This document shows, in pieces, positions 17,059 to 27,583 of a stretch of 64,000 bases of DNA. The notes beneath the pieces are model-generated. The model did not search any database. It was not told the DNA's origin and worked only from the letters and a program-made list of their open reading frames with translations. Where the stretch lies: the NCBI RefSeq assembly GCF_017874375.1, contig NZ_JAGGLK010000001.1, forward strand, positions 598,150 through 662,149, in the 5' to 3' direction. Origin of the DNA: Methanohalophilus levihalophilus. GTDB taxonomy: Archaea; Halobacteriota; Methanosarcinia; Methanosarcinales; Methanosarcinaceae. Made by a program: the position numbers and the translations under genes. Every line of letters begins with the position of its first letter. Within the stretch, counting starts at the first letter, position 1.

Positions 17059-19467
17059 TCAATCCCCCATACCTTTTTCTGTTTCCAGCACTTTGAGACG
17101 TATCTTCAAAACCGAGTCCGGATTCAAGGAAATGGAATCGATGCTTTCTTTTACAAGAAACTCAGCAAATTCGGGAAAATCACTTGGAGCCTGTCCACAA
17201 AGACCACTGTGCTTATTGTTTCTCATTGACCCTTTAATTGCCATGGATACCATCGCCTTCACAGCTTCATCCCTTTCGTCAAAGGTTGAAGCCAAAATTT
17301 CAGAATCCCGGTCAACCCCAAGTGTAAGTTGTGTAAGATCATTTGAACCAATTGAAAACCCGTCAAAGTATTTACTAAATTCATCAATCAAAATAACATT
17401 ACTGGGTATTTCACACATCATATAGATTTGGAGATCATTAACACCCCTCTCCAGACCATGGTTTTCCATTTCTCCAATAACTTTCCTGGCTTCTTCTACA
17501 CGCCGGCAGAAAGGTATCATCAGAATAAGATTGGTGAGCCCCATCTCATCCCTTACCTTTTTCATTGCCCTGCATTCAAGAGCAAATCCTTCCCTGTATC
17601 TTTCATCGTAATATCTGGAGGCACCTCTGAAACCCAGCATTGGATTACTCTCTTTGATCTCAAAATCCTCTCCCCCGATGAGGGTTGCATATTCATTGGA
17701 TTTGAAATCACTCATACGCACCACTACCGGTTTTGGATAAAATGCTGCAGCAATTGTAGCGACACCTTCTGCAAGCCTCTCTACAAAATATTCACTTTTA
17801 TTGGAATAACCATATGTTAATTGCCCGATTGTTTCAATTACATCCTTATCCGTAACCTTTTCCATATGTATCAAAGCCATCGGATGAACTTTGATGTAAC
17901 TGCTAATGATGAACTCAAGCCTTGCAAGCCCGATCCCATCATTGGGTATTTTTGACAGTGAGAAAGCCTCTTCCGGATTTCCCAGATTCATCATAATCTC
18001 CGTTCTGGGTTTGCCCACGTCTTTTAGTTCCGTAATTTCTTTGTGGAAAGAAAGCTCACCTTCATAGACTTTTCCCGTATCCCCTTCGGCACAGCTTACA
18101 GTAACATCCATACCCTAACTCAGCTTTTCTGTGCCGTTATCTGCACCCACCACTGCCGGGATATCAAGTTCACGGCTGACGATAGCCGCATGACATGTCC
18201 GTCCTCCCTTGTTGGTAATGATGGCTGCTGCTTTTTTCATAACAGGTTCCCAGTCAGGGGTAGTGGTATCTGCTACCAGCACTTCTCCGGATTTAAAGGA
18301 AGATAAGCCTGAAATGTCCTTAATGACATGTACTTTGCCAGAAGCAATTTTGTCACCCACACTCCGACCGGTAACCAGTACTTTTCCTTTTTCATCCATG
18401 AAATAGGTTTCAAGTGTATCCTTCCTTTTCTGGGACTGCACAGTCTCCGGCCTTGCCTGGACAATGAATAATTCACCTGTATCCCCATCTTTCGCCCATT
18501 CGATATCCATAGGCATATTTTTATTGGCTTTGCCTGAATAGTGCTCCTCTATGATAACAGCATACCTGGCAAGTTGAAGGATTTCATCATCGCTTATGCA
18601 AAATTGTTTTCTGTCGGACTCAGGCACTTCAACATTACGTGTCAGCACTCTGGAATCCCCACGACCATAGATCATTTTGATTTCCTTGCTGCCAACCTTT
18701 TTGCGGATAATAGGCTTGTAGCCTTCCTTAAGGGTTGGTTTGAATACATAAAACTCATCCGGATTTACCAGCCCCTGAACTACATTTTCGCCCAAACCAT
18801 ATGCTCCGGTAATAAAGACTACATCTTCAAAACCTGTTTCCGTATCGATAGTGAATAAAACCCCGCTTGAAGCAAGATCAGAACGCACCATTTTCATGAT
18901 ACCAATAGATAATCCCACCTCAAAATGATCGAAATTGTTGTTTATCCTGTAAGAAATTGCCCTGTCAGTGAACAATGAAGCAAAACATCGGCTACAGGCA
19001 TCTCTCAGGGAGTGGTAACCATGAATGTTAAGATAGGTTTCCTGTTGCCCTGCAAAGGAAGCTGTCGGCAAATCTTCTGCTGTGGCTGAACTGCGCACAG
19101 CGACATCTGCATCAACACCATACTGTTCGCACAATTTATCATACGCATCTTTAATCTCATCCCATAAGTCGTCTGGAATGGAGGCATCCAGTATCATGTG
19201 CCTCGCTTTGTTGCCCACTTCAGGGAGATTGCTGAGATTTGCCGAATCCAGTTCATCAAGAGTTGCTTTTAATTCTTCAACAATATCTGCTGAATCAAGT
19301 ACATGCCAATAGGCCTTGGCAGTGATGGCAAATCCGTTTGGAATCTTGATATCTTTGTCTGTAAGTTCCCGGTACATCTCCCCAAGAGAGGCATTTTTGC
19401 CCCCTACAAGAGGAACATCATCGATAGTTATCTCTTCAAACCAACGTATATACTTGCTATTGCTCAT
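17059..19467 (-). CDS. ppsA: Phosphoenolpyruvate synthase with an internal in-frame TAG
   Basis: Read straight through one TAG (18117-18115), the frame gives 802 residues, the normal PpsA length. Residues 1-450 carry the ATP-grasp domain (VGGKNASLGEMY, VRSSATAEDLPTASFAGQQ) and the phosphohistidine domain with His426 in GGRTCHAAIVSRE. Residues 452-802 carry the PEP/pyruvate TIM barrel (GFRGASRY, DGFSIGSNDLTQLTLG, CGQAPSD). The TAG replaces a variable residue in the segment that reads KDG in E. coli PpsA, 25 residues after His426, and the frame is unbroken either side. The enzyme makes PEP from pyruvate and ATP for gluconeogenesis. Two separate proteins, or a fresh nonsense mutation, are the alternatives; readthrough as pyrrolysine is favoured. 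Confidence 0.87.
18115..18117 (-). other. Internal amber codon of ppsA (candidate pyrrolysine 451)
   Basis: TAG in frame with both halves of ppsA. The next codons are GGT ATG GAT, so a restart at that ATG would begin inside the conserved G-x-x-VTVSCAEGD segment. No ribosome binding site precedes it. Confidence 0.75.
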
Positions 19468-19632
19468 TGTAACCCCACCGGAATGTTAATCCCATATATG
19501 ATTGTTCTCAAGAAGTTTTATCTTTTCGTATATCCCACTGTACCCCAGATAGATCTACAGCATCCGATATCCTGTATCCATAGATTTCCCAATCTGCAAA
19601 ACTGTGAAAATGCGTGCATCAGTTTTTCATAA

Positions 19633-20205
19633 TCAACTATCGTTTAAATCTGAAGGATTCTGATGCCTGAGTGCAACTTCAAATACTGCACTAAAGAAAC
19701 TATCCTTCAGTTTTTCAACGTACAACGCTTCATCCAGATCTATCCAGACACTATCAGTATCTTTGCTTCTTTCCGGCTCTATCTGAATAACATAGGAATT
19801 TACCTGCCTTTCCCAAAACCAGTCTGCACTTCCAAATTGAATGTACTCAGCATCCTGTTGAGCAAGATTTTGAAAATCCTGAAACAACTTCTTCCCATCA
19901 GCATTGTTCTGAATACAAAATGTCAGATATCCAATTCGATAATTGACTTTCTCAATCTCATTAGAATACTTGTCAAGAGGAACAAGGTTGTGGGGGTCAC
20001 GCTCCGCATCATGAACAAAATGTCCATAGCAACATTGGATAGTAAAACAATGCGGGATTTTTGTAAATTCCTCCACTAATCTCAATATCGGAGAATCAAT
20101 CGATCCTTTATTGATCTCTTCCTTCAACTGAAATAGGGATTGCTTTCGCTCAATTTCATAGGATTTGTTGAGAACGAAAGGTTTCGCAGTTGTGAAAGTT
20201 TCCAT
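19633..20205 (-). CDS. Conserved hypothetical protein
   Basis: 190 residues, no signal peptide or membrane segment. An aromatic and cysteine-containing middle (HCFTIQCCYGHFVHD, then FGSADWFWERQVNSYV) and a regular helical N-terminus suggest a folded soluble domain. I do not recognise the family. It stands alone between ppsA and a divergent SnoaL-like gene. Confidence 0.65.
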   Translation of the reverse strand: METFTTAKPFVLNKSYEIERKQSLFQLKEEINKGSIDSPILRLVEEFTKIPHCFTIQCCYGHFVHDAERDPHNLVPLDKYSNEIEKVNYRIGYLTFCIQNNADGKKLFQDFQNLAQQDAEYIQFGSADWFWERQVNSYVIQIEPERSKDTDSVWIDLDEALYVEKLKDSFFSAVFEVALRHQNPSDLNDS

Positions 20206-20324
20206 GTTGAATTATTTGGGTTGGCTGTATTTAGCGATGATGTTCACTCCGAAAGTGAAAAACCAGATAAAACCCCTTGCTACCGACAACATTTATAAGT
20301 TAATACGTCACTTTTTAAAATACA

Positions 20325-20753
20325 ATGGGAGAAGCAGACGACTCTACAGAGAAAAAAAACAAAAAAACTGTGATGAAAGTCGCGAGTGCAGGCTGGAAAC
20401 CGGAAGTAGTTTCTAAATACTGCTCAGAGGATTACCTGATTCATTTTGGAACTGCCGATCTGGATCGTGACCATCTGATGGAATTCATGGGATCAATCCA
20501 TCACGCACTACCTGATCTCAGGTACAAGGTTAACGACATAATTGCAGAAGGAGATAAAGTCGTTACCCGTTGGGTTGCTCTAGGAACTCACAAACGAGCT
20601 TTCCAGGGGGTTTTACCTACACAGCAAACTGTCCAGTTTAGCGGAATTACTATTAGTCGCCTGAAAAACGGAAAAATTGTGGAAGACTGGGAAGAAGTCG
20701 ATCAGCTGAATTTCAGCCAGCAGTTTGGAGCATTTCCTCAAGAATCAATGTGA
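20325..20753 (+). CDS. SnoaL-like / ester cyclase family protein
   Basis: 142 residues. The pattern HFGTADLDRDHLMEFMGSIH, then LPDLRYKVNDIIAEGDKVVTRW and GITISRLKNGKIVEDWEEVD, is that of the SnoaL-like polyketide cyclase fold (NTF2-like cone). Family members catalyse varied small-molecule reactions or only bind ligands, so no substrate is assigned. A second in-frame ATG 48 bp downstream is possible. It precedes the S2P-type protease by 86 bp. Confidence 0.8.
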   Translation: MGEADDSTEKKNKKTVMKVASAGWKPEVVSKYCSEDYLIHFGTADLDRDHLMEFMGSIHHALPDLRYKVNDIIAEGDKVVTRWVALGTHKRAFQGVLPTQQTVQFSGITISRLKNGKIVEDWEEVDQLNFSQQFGAFPQESM

Positions 20754-20839
20754 TATATCCTGCTGATTTTCCGTAGACCGGTTGGATTTAATACAAAAAG
20801 CTACACCTAAACAATATACTAACCCGGCGGAGAGTAATC

Positions 20840-22522
20840 TTGACAAATACAACAACTGCACTGGCAGTCTTTTTTGTTTACTGGATGATAGTAGTCCTGC
20901 TTGAAAAGAGGGGAATACTTGCTAAATATAACATCTCTACTTATGGCCCTATCCTCATGATCAGGACCCTCAGGGGACAGGGATTACTTAACTGGCTTGC
21001 AAGACCACGAAACTTCTGGAAAAAGTTTGCTGATGCGGGTATTATCCTCATGTTTGTGGGAATGTTCGCCATGTTGCTTGTGGTGATAGTCTCGGATATT
21101 GCCCTGCTGTCATCCCTTACTACAGATTCCATGCCGGAACCCAGTAGCTTTAATGAAGCAAGGAACATCTTCCTTATACCGGGAGTTAATGAATTCATAC
21201 CCCTTACATGGGGAATAATTGCCCTTGTTGTTACCCTTGTGGTACACGAGCTTGCACATGCAGTTCTCTGCCGTGCCGAAGACATCCGTGTGAAATCAAT
21301 GGGCCTGTTGGTTGCAATCGTGCCTATCGGCGGATTTGCCGAGCCTGACGAAGATGAACTGTTCGGAGAAGAGGAAGTTGATGAGGAAGGAAATATTCTC
21401 GGAAGAGTGAATCCTAAAGCTACGCAAAAACAACGTGCACGTATTCTTGCTGCAGGAGTTATGTCCAACTTTATTGTAGCCCTAATTGCTTTTGCACTTC
21501 TTTTTGGCCCTGTTATGGGAGCAATTGCACCTGTCGGAAACGCTCTGGTTATGGACGTGCAAAATGGATCCTCTGCAGCAAATGCCGGAATTGAGGGCGG
21601 AATGATAATAACCGGGATTAACGATGTCCAGATCTCCAACGTCAGCGAACTCATAGCCTACACAGATACACTTGCAAATGGCTCAATTGTAACTGTTTAT
21701 GCATCAAAGGACAGGATTGTTGAACCCTATGAAGTGACAGTAATTCAAACCGCTGATGAAATAAAAACAGGCATTGCCATAAATGACATTGTGGATGAGT
21801 CACCCGCAGAAGCAGTAGGACTTGAAGCCGGAATGGTAATTCTGGAAATCGACGGAAACCCAACAGAAACTCCGGATGATTTCGTTTCATACATGAATAC
21901 TACTACAGCAGGCCAGGAAATTGAACTTCTGATAAGAACAACAACCAGCGATGAACCTGTGTCTTACAGGATTACACTTGCTGCGCATCCAAATCCAGAG
22001 AATGAAAAAGGTTTCTTGGGAATTTTCTACGCACCGGATGGCATCCGGCAAACGCCCCTTGGAATAACCGTTGGTGAATATCCTGCAAAAGAATACCTGG
22101 AACTTCTCAAAAGTATCCCGTCAATGCTTACCGGCATAGCAGGATGGATAATCATTTTCGGATTGCCAATCGTAGGTTTTGCAGGAGAAGGATTCCCTGG
22201 ATTTACAGGAGCACTTACGCAGCTTTACCAGCCTGTGGGATGGGCAGAACCTCTGGGAGTAGGAATATTCTGGATTGCGAATAGCTTGCTCTGGATCGGA
22301 TGGCTGAATTTCTATGTAGGACTTTTCAACTGCATGCCTGCAGTTCCACTGGATGGTGGACATGTGTTCCGTGATTACCTGCAGAAATTTATTGGCGGAA
22401 TTGTCAGGGATACCGAGAAGGCAAAAGGTCTTTCATCATCCATAGCAGCTGGATTTACAATCCTGATTATCATGTCATTCGCTTTCATGATATTCGGTCC
22501 GTATCTGGTGCATGGTTTCTGA
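20840..22522 (+). CDS. Site-2-protease family membrane metalloprotease with PDZ domains
   Basis: 560 residues, TTG start after GGCGGAGAG. Zinc-binding HELAH is at residues 136-140 in a membrane segment, and the third ligand motif NCMPAVPLDGGH lies near residue 500. Between them are two PDZ-like domains (SSAANAGIEGGMIITGIN and SPAEAVGLEAGMVILEID). Such enzymes cut transmembrane segments of regulators or signal-peptide remnants. It is likely cotranscribed with the K+ channel gene 14 bp downstream; no substrate is evident. Confidence 0.9.
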   Translation: MTNTTTALAVFFVYWMIVVLLEKRGILAKYNISTYGPILMIRTLRGQGLLNWLARPRNFWKKFADAGIILMFVGMFAMLLVVIVSDIALLSSLTTDSMPEPSSFNEARNIFLIPGVNEFIPLTWGIIALVVTLVVHELAHAVLCRAEDIRVKSMGLLVAIVPIGGFAEPDEDELFGEEEVDEEGNILGRVNPKATQKQRARILAAGVMSNFIVALIAFALLFGPVMGAIAPVGNALVMDVQNGSSAANAGIEGGMIITGINDVQISNVSELIAYTDTLANGSIVTVYASKDRIVEPYEVTVIQTADEIKTGIAINDIVDESPAEAVGLEAGMVILEIDGNPTETPDDFVSYMNTTTAGQEIELLIRTTTSDEPVSYRITLAAHPNPENEKGFLGIFYAPDGIRQTPLGITVGEYPAKEYLELLKSIPSMLTGIAGWIIIFGLPIVGFAGEGFPGFTGALTQLYQPVGWAEPLGVGIFWIANSLLWIGWLNFYVGLFNCMPAVPLDGGHVFRDYLQKFIGGIVRDTEKAKGLSSSIAAGFTILIIMSFAFMIFGPYLVHGF

Positions 22523-22536
22523 GAAGAGGAGTCTGA

Positions 22537-23568
22537 ATGGAACTTCCATCCATTTTAAGAAAACCGCTTGCAAAGCACCTCATTTTAGCGCTCTCAGTGA
22601 TCATAATCCATATCCTCCTTTTCCTTTATTTTGCTTCAAGAGAAGGACAAATAGAATACGTCAATGTTGTCGACGCCACCTACTGGGTCATCAGTACGGT
22701 TACAACTGTCGGGTATGGGGATATAGTGCTCACTTCAATGGGTGGGAAAATTTTCACAATGATTGTACAGCTTACAGGCGTGACAATGGTATTCGGGATA
22801 CTCATTTCTTTCGTTGTGACACCATGGTTTGAAAAATCCCTTCACACACAATTGCCGAGGAAAGCGCCTCCGAATCTGGCCGATCACATAATAATATGCG
22901 GATACAACCGACTTGTTGAGACTCTCATAGAAGAGCTAACAGAGCAAAATGTAGATTTCCTTATAGTAGAAGAGGATGAGGGAATTGTGGAGAGCATTGC
23001 ACAAAGGAAATTACCATGTATATTGGGTTCTTCAACAAGTGAAGAAGTCTTGAAAAATGCAAGCATTGAAAATGCACGTTTTTTGATAGCTAACGGGAAT
23101 GATGAGGAAAACGCAAATATCGTCCTCACTGCAACAAACTTTGCAGATGTATACATAATTGCAGTTGCCGATGAAATGTCGAATGTAAAATACCTCAAAT
23201 ATGCCGGAGCAGATAAGATTGTGTCCCCGAAACTCGTTCTGGGAAGATTCCTGGGAAACAAGGCAGTTGATCCCTGTTCGGGAAATCTGGGAGATGCTAC
23301 GAATTTCTTTGATGGGTATAGCATTGTGGAGCTGCCCATATATCCGGGAAGTGAACTGCTGGGCAAAAGTCTCGGAGCTTCCAAAATCGAAGAAGAAACT
23401 GGAGCATCTATTATAGGTCTTCGTAAAAGCGGCGTCCTGACTTTTGAAATCAAACCAACGGAAATTATTCGTGAAAATTCCGTTCTTCTTGCAACCGGAA
23501 CACTGGAACAGCTTTCCTACCTTAAGCAAATGACACGTGGAGGGACAATATGCAAACTGAACACATAA
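22537..23568 (+). CDS. Two-helix potassium channel with RCK (TrkA) domains
   Basis: 343 residues. Two membrane helices flank a pore loop with the K+ selectivity filter TVGYGD (about residues 56-61), like MthK. A Rossmann-type TrkA-N domain (HIIICGYNRLVETLIEEL) and a TrkA-C domain follow. The channel is probably gated by ligand binding to the RCK ring. Its 3' end overlaps the next TrkA gene by 19 bp, suggesting the two RCK proteins form a mixed ring. Confidence 0.92.
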   Translation: MELPSILRKPLAKHLILALSVIIIHILLFLYFASREGQIEYVNVVDATYWVISTVTTVGYGDIVLTSMGGKIFTMIVQLTGVTMVFGILISFVVTPWFEKSLHTQLPRKAPPNLADHIIICGYNRLVETLIEELTEQNVDFLIVEEDEGIVESIAQRKLPCILGSSTSEEVLKNASIENARFLIANGNDEENANIVLTATNFADVYIIAVADEMSNVKYLKYAGADKIVSPKLVLGRFLGNKAVDPCSGNLGDATNFFDGYSIVELPIYPGSELLGKSLGASKIEEETGASIIGLRKSGVLTFEIKPTEIIRENSVLLATGTLEQLSYLKQMTRGGTICKLNT

Positions 23569-24239
23569 TTGTCATGGGCTACGGAGACGTCGGGAAGAAT
23601 ATTATCGGAATACTTGAGAAAGAAAAGGCAGATTTCGTAGTCATAGATATTTCCGAAGAAACATTTTCAAAAGCTTCTTTTAATTACATCGTTGGTAACG
23701 CAGCTGATGAAGAAGTTCTCAGGGAAGCGGGTATTGAAAATGCCTCAACTGTGATTATTACTTTAAACAATGATACCAGTGTAATTTTTGCAACCTTAAT
23801 CGCAAGAGGGCTAAATCCCCTGGCAAATATTTTTGCCCGTGCCAATTCCGTTGATTCAATTGATAAGATATACAAAGCAGGTGCTGACTACGTTGCATCC
23901 CTTTCAATTGTTGCAGGGCAAATGCTTGCAAGAATTACAGCAAGCTGCATTAATGTGGAGTGCGAGGAACTCAAGGAAGAAATTCACCTGTATGAAGGTA
24001 TTGAAATCGAAAAATACCAGATTCCGGAAAACTCTGCTCTTGCAAGGAAAACACCAAAGGAGCTGGATCTCATAAGGCAAATGGGATGCAGAGTGATAGG
24101 AATCCAGACAGGAGACAATGTTATTGTTAAAGGGTTTGAGTCCCATGAACTCCTGCCCGGGGACATTATTGCTGTTGCCGGAACGCTTGAGAGCATAGGC
24201 CAGTTCAAGCAACAATACATGCATCCAGTCAATGACTGA
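23550..24239 (+). CDS. TrkA-family RCK protein
   Basis: 229 residues: TrkA-N nucleotide-binding domain (IIVMGYGDVGKNIIGIL; GxGxxG-type) and TrkA-C domain (EIEKYQIPENSALARKTPKEL). It has no membrane segment. It overlaps the channel gene by 19 bp and is therefore probably translationally coupled as a soluble regulatory subunit of that channel. Confidence 0.9.
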   Translation: MQTEHIIVMGYGDVGKNIIGILEKEKADFVVIDISEETFSKASFNYIVGNAADEEVLREAGIENASTVIITLNNDTSVIFATLIARGLNPLANIFARANSVDSIDKIYKAGADYVASLSIVAGQMLARITASCINVECEELKEEIHLYEGIEIEKYQIPENSALARKTPKELDLIRQMGCRVIGIQTGDNVIVKGFESHELLPGDIIAVAGTLESIGQFKQQYMHPVND

Positions 24240-24250
24240 AAGGAAGAAAA

Positions 24251-25027
24251 GTGCCAATGCTTGAGCTATTCGAATTTATTCCAATAATTTTCTGCCTCTC
24301 AGCAGTCTTCGCCCTTCTGGGGGTAGGGGGTGCAGTAATTTATATCCCCCTGTTTTACCTGCTGGGAATGGATCTCCTCGTCGCAATTCCCCTGGCTCTT
24401 TTGCTCAATGTAGTAACAGCGGGTTCTGCATCGATTACTTATATTCACAAAAAGACCACTGATTTCCACACGGCATTTCCAATTATAATCGCAGCCGTTA
24501 TAGGCGCTCCCGCAGGTGCATATTTTACCGGCATCCTGCCTGAAAAGACATTGCTCATACTGTTCAGTCTTGCTCTTGTAATTGCCGGAATCATCTTAAT
24601 TCGATCAAAGGATCGAGGTACAGAAGTACATGCAATTCCACTGAAAAAGAAGATCTTTTTCGGATCCATCCTTGGTTTTTTCATCGGTATCATAACAGGT
24701 CTGCTGGGTCTGGGTGGAGGGATCTTTTTAGTACCAATGCTCCTGATGCTTGGATACAGCACAAAGGAAGCTCCTGCAACATCAATGCTGGTTGTTGCGT
24801 TTTCCTCGCTTTCAGGATTCCTGGCACATGTTGCTGAGATTGATATTGAAATCACTTTTCTGGCAGCACTCTGTATCGCAGCCCTTGCAGGAAGCCAGAT
24901 AGGCTCCCGCCTGATGTACACAAGGAAGCTGGGACTGGATAGCCATCTCAAAATTCATTTCAGGCATATCTTTGGAGTACTTCTGCTTTTTGTTGCGGTT
25001 ATGCTCCAATACTGGAATGGTGCGTGA
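24251..25027 (+). CDS. TauE/SafE family permease
   Basis: 258 residues with about eight hydrophobic segments and a duplicated glycine-rich motif (LGVGGAVIYIPLF near residue 25, LGLGGGIFLVPMLLMLGYS near 155), the mark of the sulfite/organosulfonate exporter family (DUF81). It follows the TrkA gene by 11 bp and is probably the last gene of this membrane-protein operon. Substrate unknown. Confidence 0.88.
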   Translation: MPMLELFEFIPIIFCLSAVFALLGVGGAVIYIPLFYLLGMDLLVAIPLALLLNVVTAGSASITYIHKKTTDFHTAFPIIIAAVIGAPAGAYFTGILPEKTLLILFSLALVIAGIILIRSKDRGTEVHAIPLKKKIFFGSILGFFIGIITGLLGLGGGIFLVPMLLMLGYSTKEAPATSMLVVAFSSLSGFLAHVAEIDIEITFLAALCIAALAGSQIGSRLMYTRKLGLDSHLKIHFRHIFGVLLLFVAVMLQYWNGA

Positions 25028-25088
25028 GCTACAGTTTTAAAATTGCACAGAAAACTTTAATACTGACAGCAGTCTAGTTAGTTCCGCT

Positions 25089-25187
25089 GGGCCTGTAGGG
25101 TAGCGGATATCCTCATGGGCTTCGGAGAACTATAAAAAATAGTTTCGGAGACACCCATTGACCCGTGTTCGAATCGCGGCAGGCCCG
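25089..25187 (+). tRNA. tRNA-Arg (UCG) with intron
   Basis: Acceptor GGGCCTG pairs with CAGGCCC; discriminator G; CCA not encoded. The anticodon stem ATGGG/CCCAT is split by an intron I place at 25126-25152 (27 nt), after position 37. Removing it leaves loop CTTCGGA with anticodon TCG. The intron folds with AACTAT/ATAGTT as the central helix of a bulge-helix-bulge substrate for the archaeal splicing endonuclease. TTCGGAG occurs on both sides of that helix. Confidence 0.9.
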
Positions 25188-25204
25188 TTTATCCCTTCTT
25201 ATCC

Positions 25205-26827
25205 TTATTTTGGAGTAATGTCCATTTCAAAGCCTACGGTAGCGTGTCCCATTCCAAAATTGGTGAGCACTTCGGGGTGGAATTCACCCATGACTCCAAC
25301 CTGAACTCCGTCAACAAAAATATCAGCAGCTCTGCCCGGAATAAAGGCCGGATCATCGGACTTGGCAGTGGTATACTCCACGCATTTCTCTCTCATCACG
25401 GCATCAACCAATTCCCTGACTTCCTCAAAGTTTGCCTGTGAATGAATGGAAATAGCTGCTAAATGAACACGGTTTCTGCAATCTTCCACTACTTCACCGA
25501 CTTCAAAAAGGCGCTGTGGAAGCTCATGGTGCTGGTTTAATGACAGTATTTCCATCAGGTTTGGCAGGATGGTAGGACGCACAAGTGTCTGGTCCTCGCT
25601 AATCGGTTTCAGGACTTTTGTGATTCCCTCCTGCTCCGGGCGCCTCATCCAGTCAAAATGAACCCTTTCGCTTGTAAGGGTGAATGGCATGACTTCCATA
25701 TACCCCAGACCAACCATTATCTCACGCATTCTTGTGCCAAGAAGGGAGAGTGGATGTGCCGCTCCAACTGCTGCGTTTTTGGGTGGAACAGGTTCGATAT
25801 TATCATAACCAATTCCGATTGCGATATCCTCAATTAAATCATAACTGTGGAGTATGTCAGCCCTGAAGGAAGGAACCTGAATCTCAATATTCCCGTTCCC
25901 GGCATCCTTTGCACCTAACCTCATTTTCTCAAGACAGGCAACAATTTGGTCCACAGGCATTTCCACACCGATAAGGGATTCAATGTCGTCTCTGGTCAGG
26001 TGACGAACAGTCGGGGAGAGGTCAGGAGTAACCTGTGTACTGCCGTCAGGAGAGATGACTTTTACAGTCTCAATCCGGGCGCCTCTCTCAGCAAGAGCGG
26101 AAACCACAATGTTAAGAGCCGTATAGACTTCCTTGCTGAGACCGGTGACATCAATGAAAAGATCTGTTGTGCTTTCTTCCACCATAGTCAGAGTACCGTT
26201 GATGATTGGCGGGAAAGAAAGGACATTGTCATTGGCATCCTTGATAAGCGGGTAGTAGTCAAATCCTTCAAGCAGGTTTGCAAAGCGAACTCCCTTGGGG
26301 TGTTTCTCAAGGATTTCACGCATGCTCATCGGCTCTGTAAACCCGAGTGGCACAAACTCGAATTCCGGATCTGCTGCCATATACCTGAATGGCGGCTTAA
26401 TATTGGCAAGATCATGAACACCTATGGATACTTTTTTGCGATCCCTTCCAAGTCCCCAGTGAAGGGACTCCTGAAGATCCATGAGTGATTTGATTGAAGA
26501 AGAGGTGAAATTGATTCCACGTACGATTGCACAGCCTAACACCGGACGAATATCTGCAATTTTCTTATCCAGAGTTATTTCAACACCTGATTCTTTAGTC
26601 GTGTATTCAGGAAGACCGGGTTCAATGTCCATGAAACCACGCATTGCCCTGGCTACGCCTTCAACACTGTAAAGATCGGGCCTGTCAGGGAAGAACTCAA
26701 TGTCAATGGAAGATTCTTCTTTTCTTTCAATGTCTGCACCGATCATGGGGACACGATCAATAATTGTATCCCTGTCACTTCCGGTAAGTTCTTCGAGGTC
26801 GTTGTAATCCAGTGTTATTATAGGCAT
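25205..26827 (-). CDS. pheT: Phenylalanine-tRNA ligase beta subunit
   Basis: 540 residues, the short archaeal/eukaryotic form. It begins with the [14 protein letters not shown]-terminal helix and contains [20 protein letters not shown], the B3/B4 editing domain in the middle and the [15 protein letters not shown] motif before the catalytic-like domain. It pairs with PheS (not in the window) to charge tRNA-Phe. Confidence 0.94.
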   Translation of the reverse strand: MPIITLDYNDLEELTGSDRDTIIDRVPMIGADIERKEESSIDIEFFPDRPDLYSVEGVARAMRGFMDIEPGLPEYTTKESGVEITLDKKIADIRPVLGCAIVRGINFTSSSIKSLMDLQESLHWGLGRDRKKVSIGVHDLANIKPPFRYMAADPEFEFVPLGFTEPMSMREILEKHPKGVRFANLLEGFDYYPLIKDANDNVLSFPPIINGTLTMVEESTTDLFIDVTGLSKEVYTALNIVVSALAERGARIETVKVISPDGSTQVTPDLSPTVRHLTRDDIESLIGVEMPVDQIVACLEKMRLGAKDAGNGNIEIQVPSFRADILHSYDLIEDIAIGIGYDNIEPVPPKNAAVGAAHPLSLLGTRMREIMVGLGYMEVMPFTLTSERVHFDWMRRPEQEGITKVLKPISEDQTLVRPTILPNLMEILSLNQHHELPQRLFEVGEVVEDCRNRVHLAAISIHSQANFEEVRELVDAVMREKCVEYTTAKSDDPAFIPGRAADIFVDGVQVGVMGEFHPEVLTNFGMGHATVGFEMDITPK

Positions 26828-26972
26828 AGGAATCGCTCGGCCAATTTGTTAGTGTGGATGTATCCTACATGTTGGTCTATGATTTAAACATTTTTCATGC
26901 GAAAAGAGAGAAAAATGGTAATAGCAGACCGCCGAAATTAAATGAAGCAAAAATGGGTGTCAAAAAGTACTA

Positions 26973-27296
26973 TTATTTGAATAGCTTCGAAACAGTAGAT
27001 TTTAATTCCCAATACTTCTCAACTATCGATGGATCTTCATCAGAATGATCCAACAACTTTTCCAGATCCCAGTCCGGATTTTGATCATGCAGTTCTTTTA
27101 GTTGCATAAATTTTTGAGTGGCTTTTTTTTGCTCAGCTGTTGCATCAGAATGAATTAAAACAGAATCTGACGAATGGTTACCTACCCATCCACATTCCAC
27201 ACAGGTATAAACGGTAGAAAAAATGAAAATGTTAAAGGTTGTTCCACCACAATTTGGGCATGGATTGCCACTTATTTCTTTACTCATATTGTCCAT
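26973..27296 (-). CDS. Zinc-ribbon protein of unknown function
   Basis: 107 residues. Two CxxC pairs (CPNCGG near residue 13 and CVECGW near residue 33) make an N-terminal zinc ribbon; the rest is charged and helical (LKELHDQNPDWDLEKLL). Its start lies inside the end of the small ribbon-helix-helix gene upstream (17-bp overlap), implying coupled translation. A nucleic-acid-binding or regulatory role is plausible but not shown. Confidence 0.7.
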   Translation of the reverse strand: MDNMSKEISGNPCPNCGGTTFNIFIFSTVYTCVECGWVGNHSSDSVLIHSDATAEQKKATQKFMQLKELHDQNPDWDLEKLLDHSDEDPSIVEKYWELKSTVSKLFK

Positions 27297-27453
27297 TGAT
27301 ACCCCGCTCCCTCTTTATCTGCTCAATTCCCTTTCTTAATGCTGCACGTGCTGCATCACTTGAGCTTGTGAAAACACCCTTTCTCACCAGATACTCTAGA
27401 TCCTCCCTATCTACAGGAGCCAGACGGAAACTTGTTGGTTTGTTTTGACTCAT
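27280..27453 (-). CDS. Small ribbon-helix-helix DNA-binding protein
   Basis: 57 residues, ATG at 27453. The order beta strand (PTSFRLAP), helix (REDLEYLVRKGVF), turn, helix (SSSDAARAALRKGIEQIKRE) is the ribbon-helix-helix/CopG pattern. It precedes and overlaps the zinc-ribbon gene. An antitoxin-like arrangement is possible, but the partner does not look like a known toxin. A second ribbon-helix-helix gene diverges 131 bp away. Confidence 0.7.
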   Translation of the reverse strand: MSQNKPTSFRLAPVDREDLEYLVRKGVFTSSSDAARAALRKGIEQIKRERGINGQYE

Positions 27454-27583
27454 TTATGCACCCAGGTAGTATACAGAATACTAAATAAGTACACATTGTA
27501 TAAAAATTCTTTTGATCAAACATTATATTATCAGCCATACGTAGTAAATAGTCTTATAAGTATCTACTACCATTGTATTCTCA

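Noticed and set aside
17059-19467. ppsA as two separate genes or as a frameshifted pseudogene
   Set aside because: There is no frameshift; both halves share one frame, one TAG separates them, and the second half has no ribosome binding site. It would also start inside a conserved segment.
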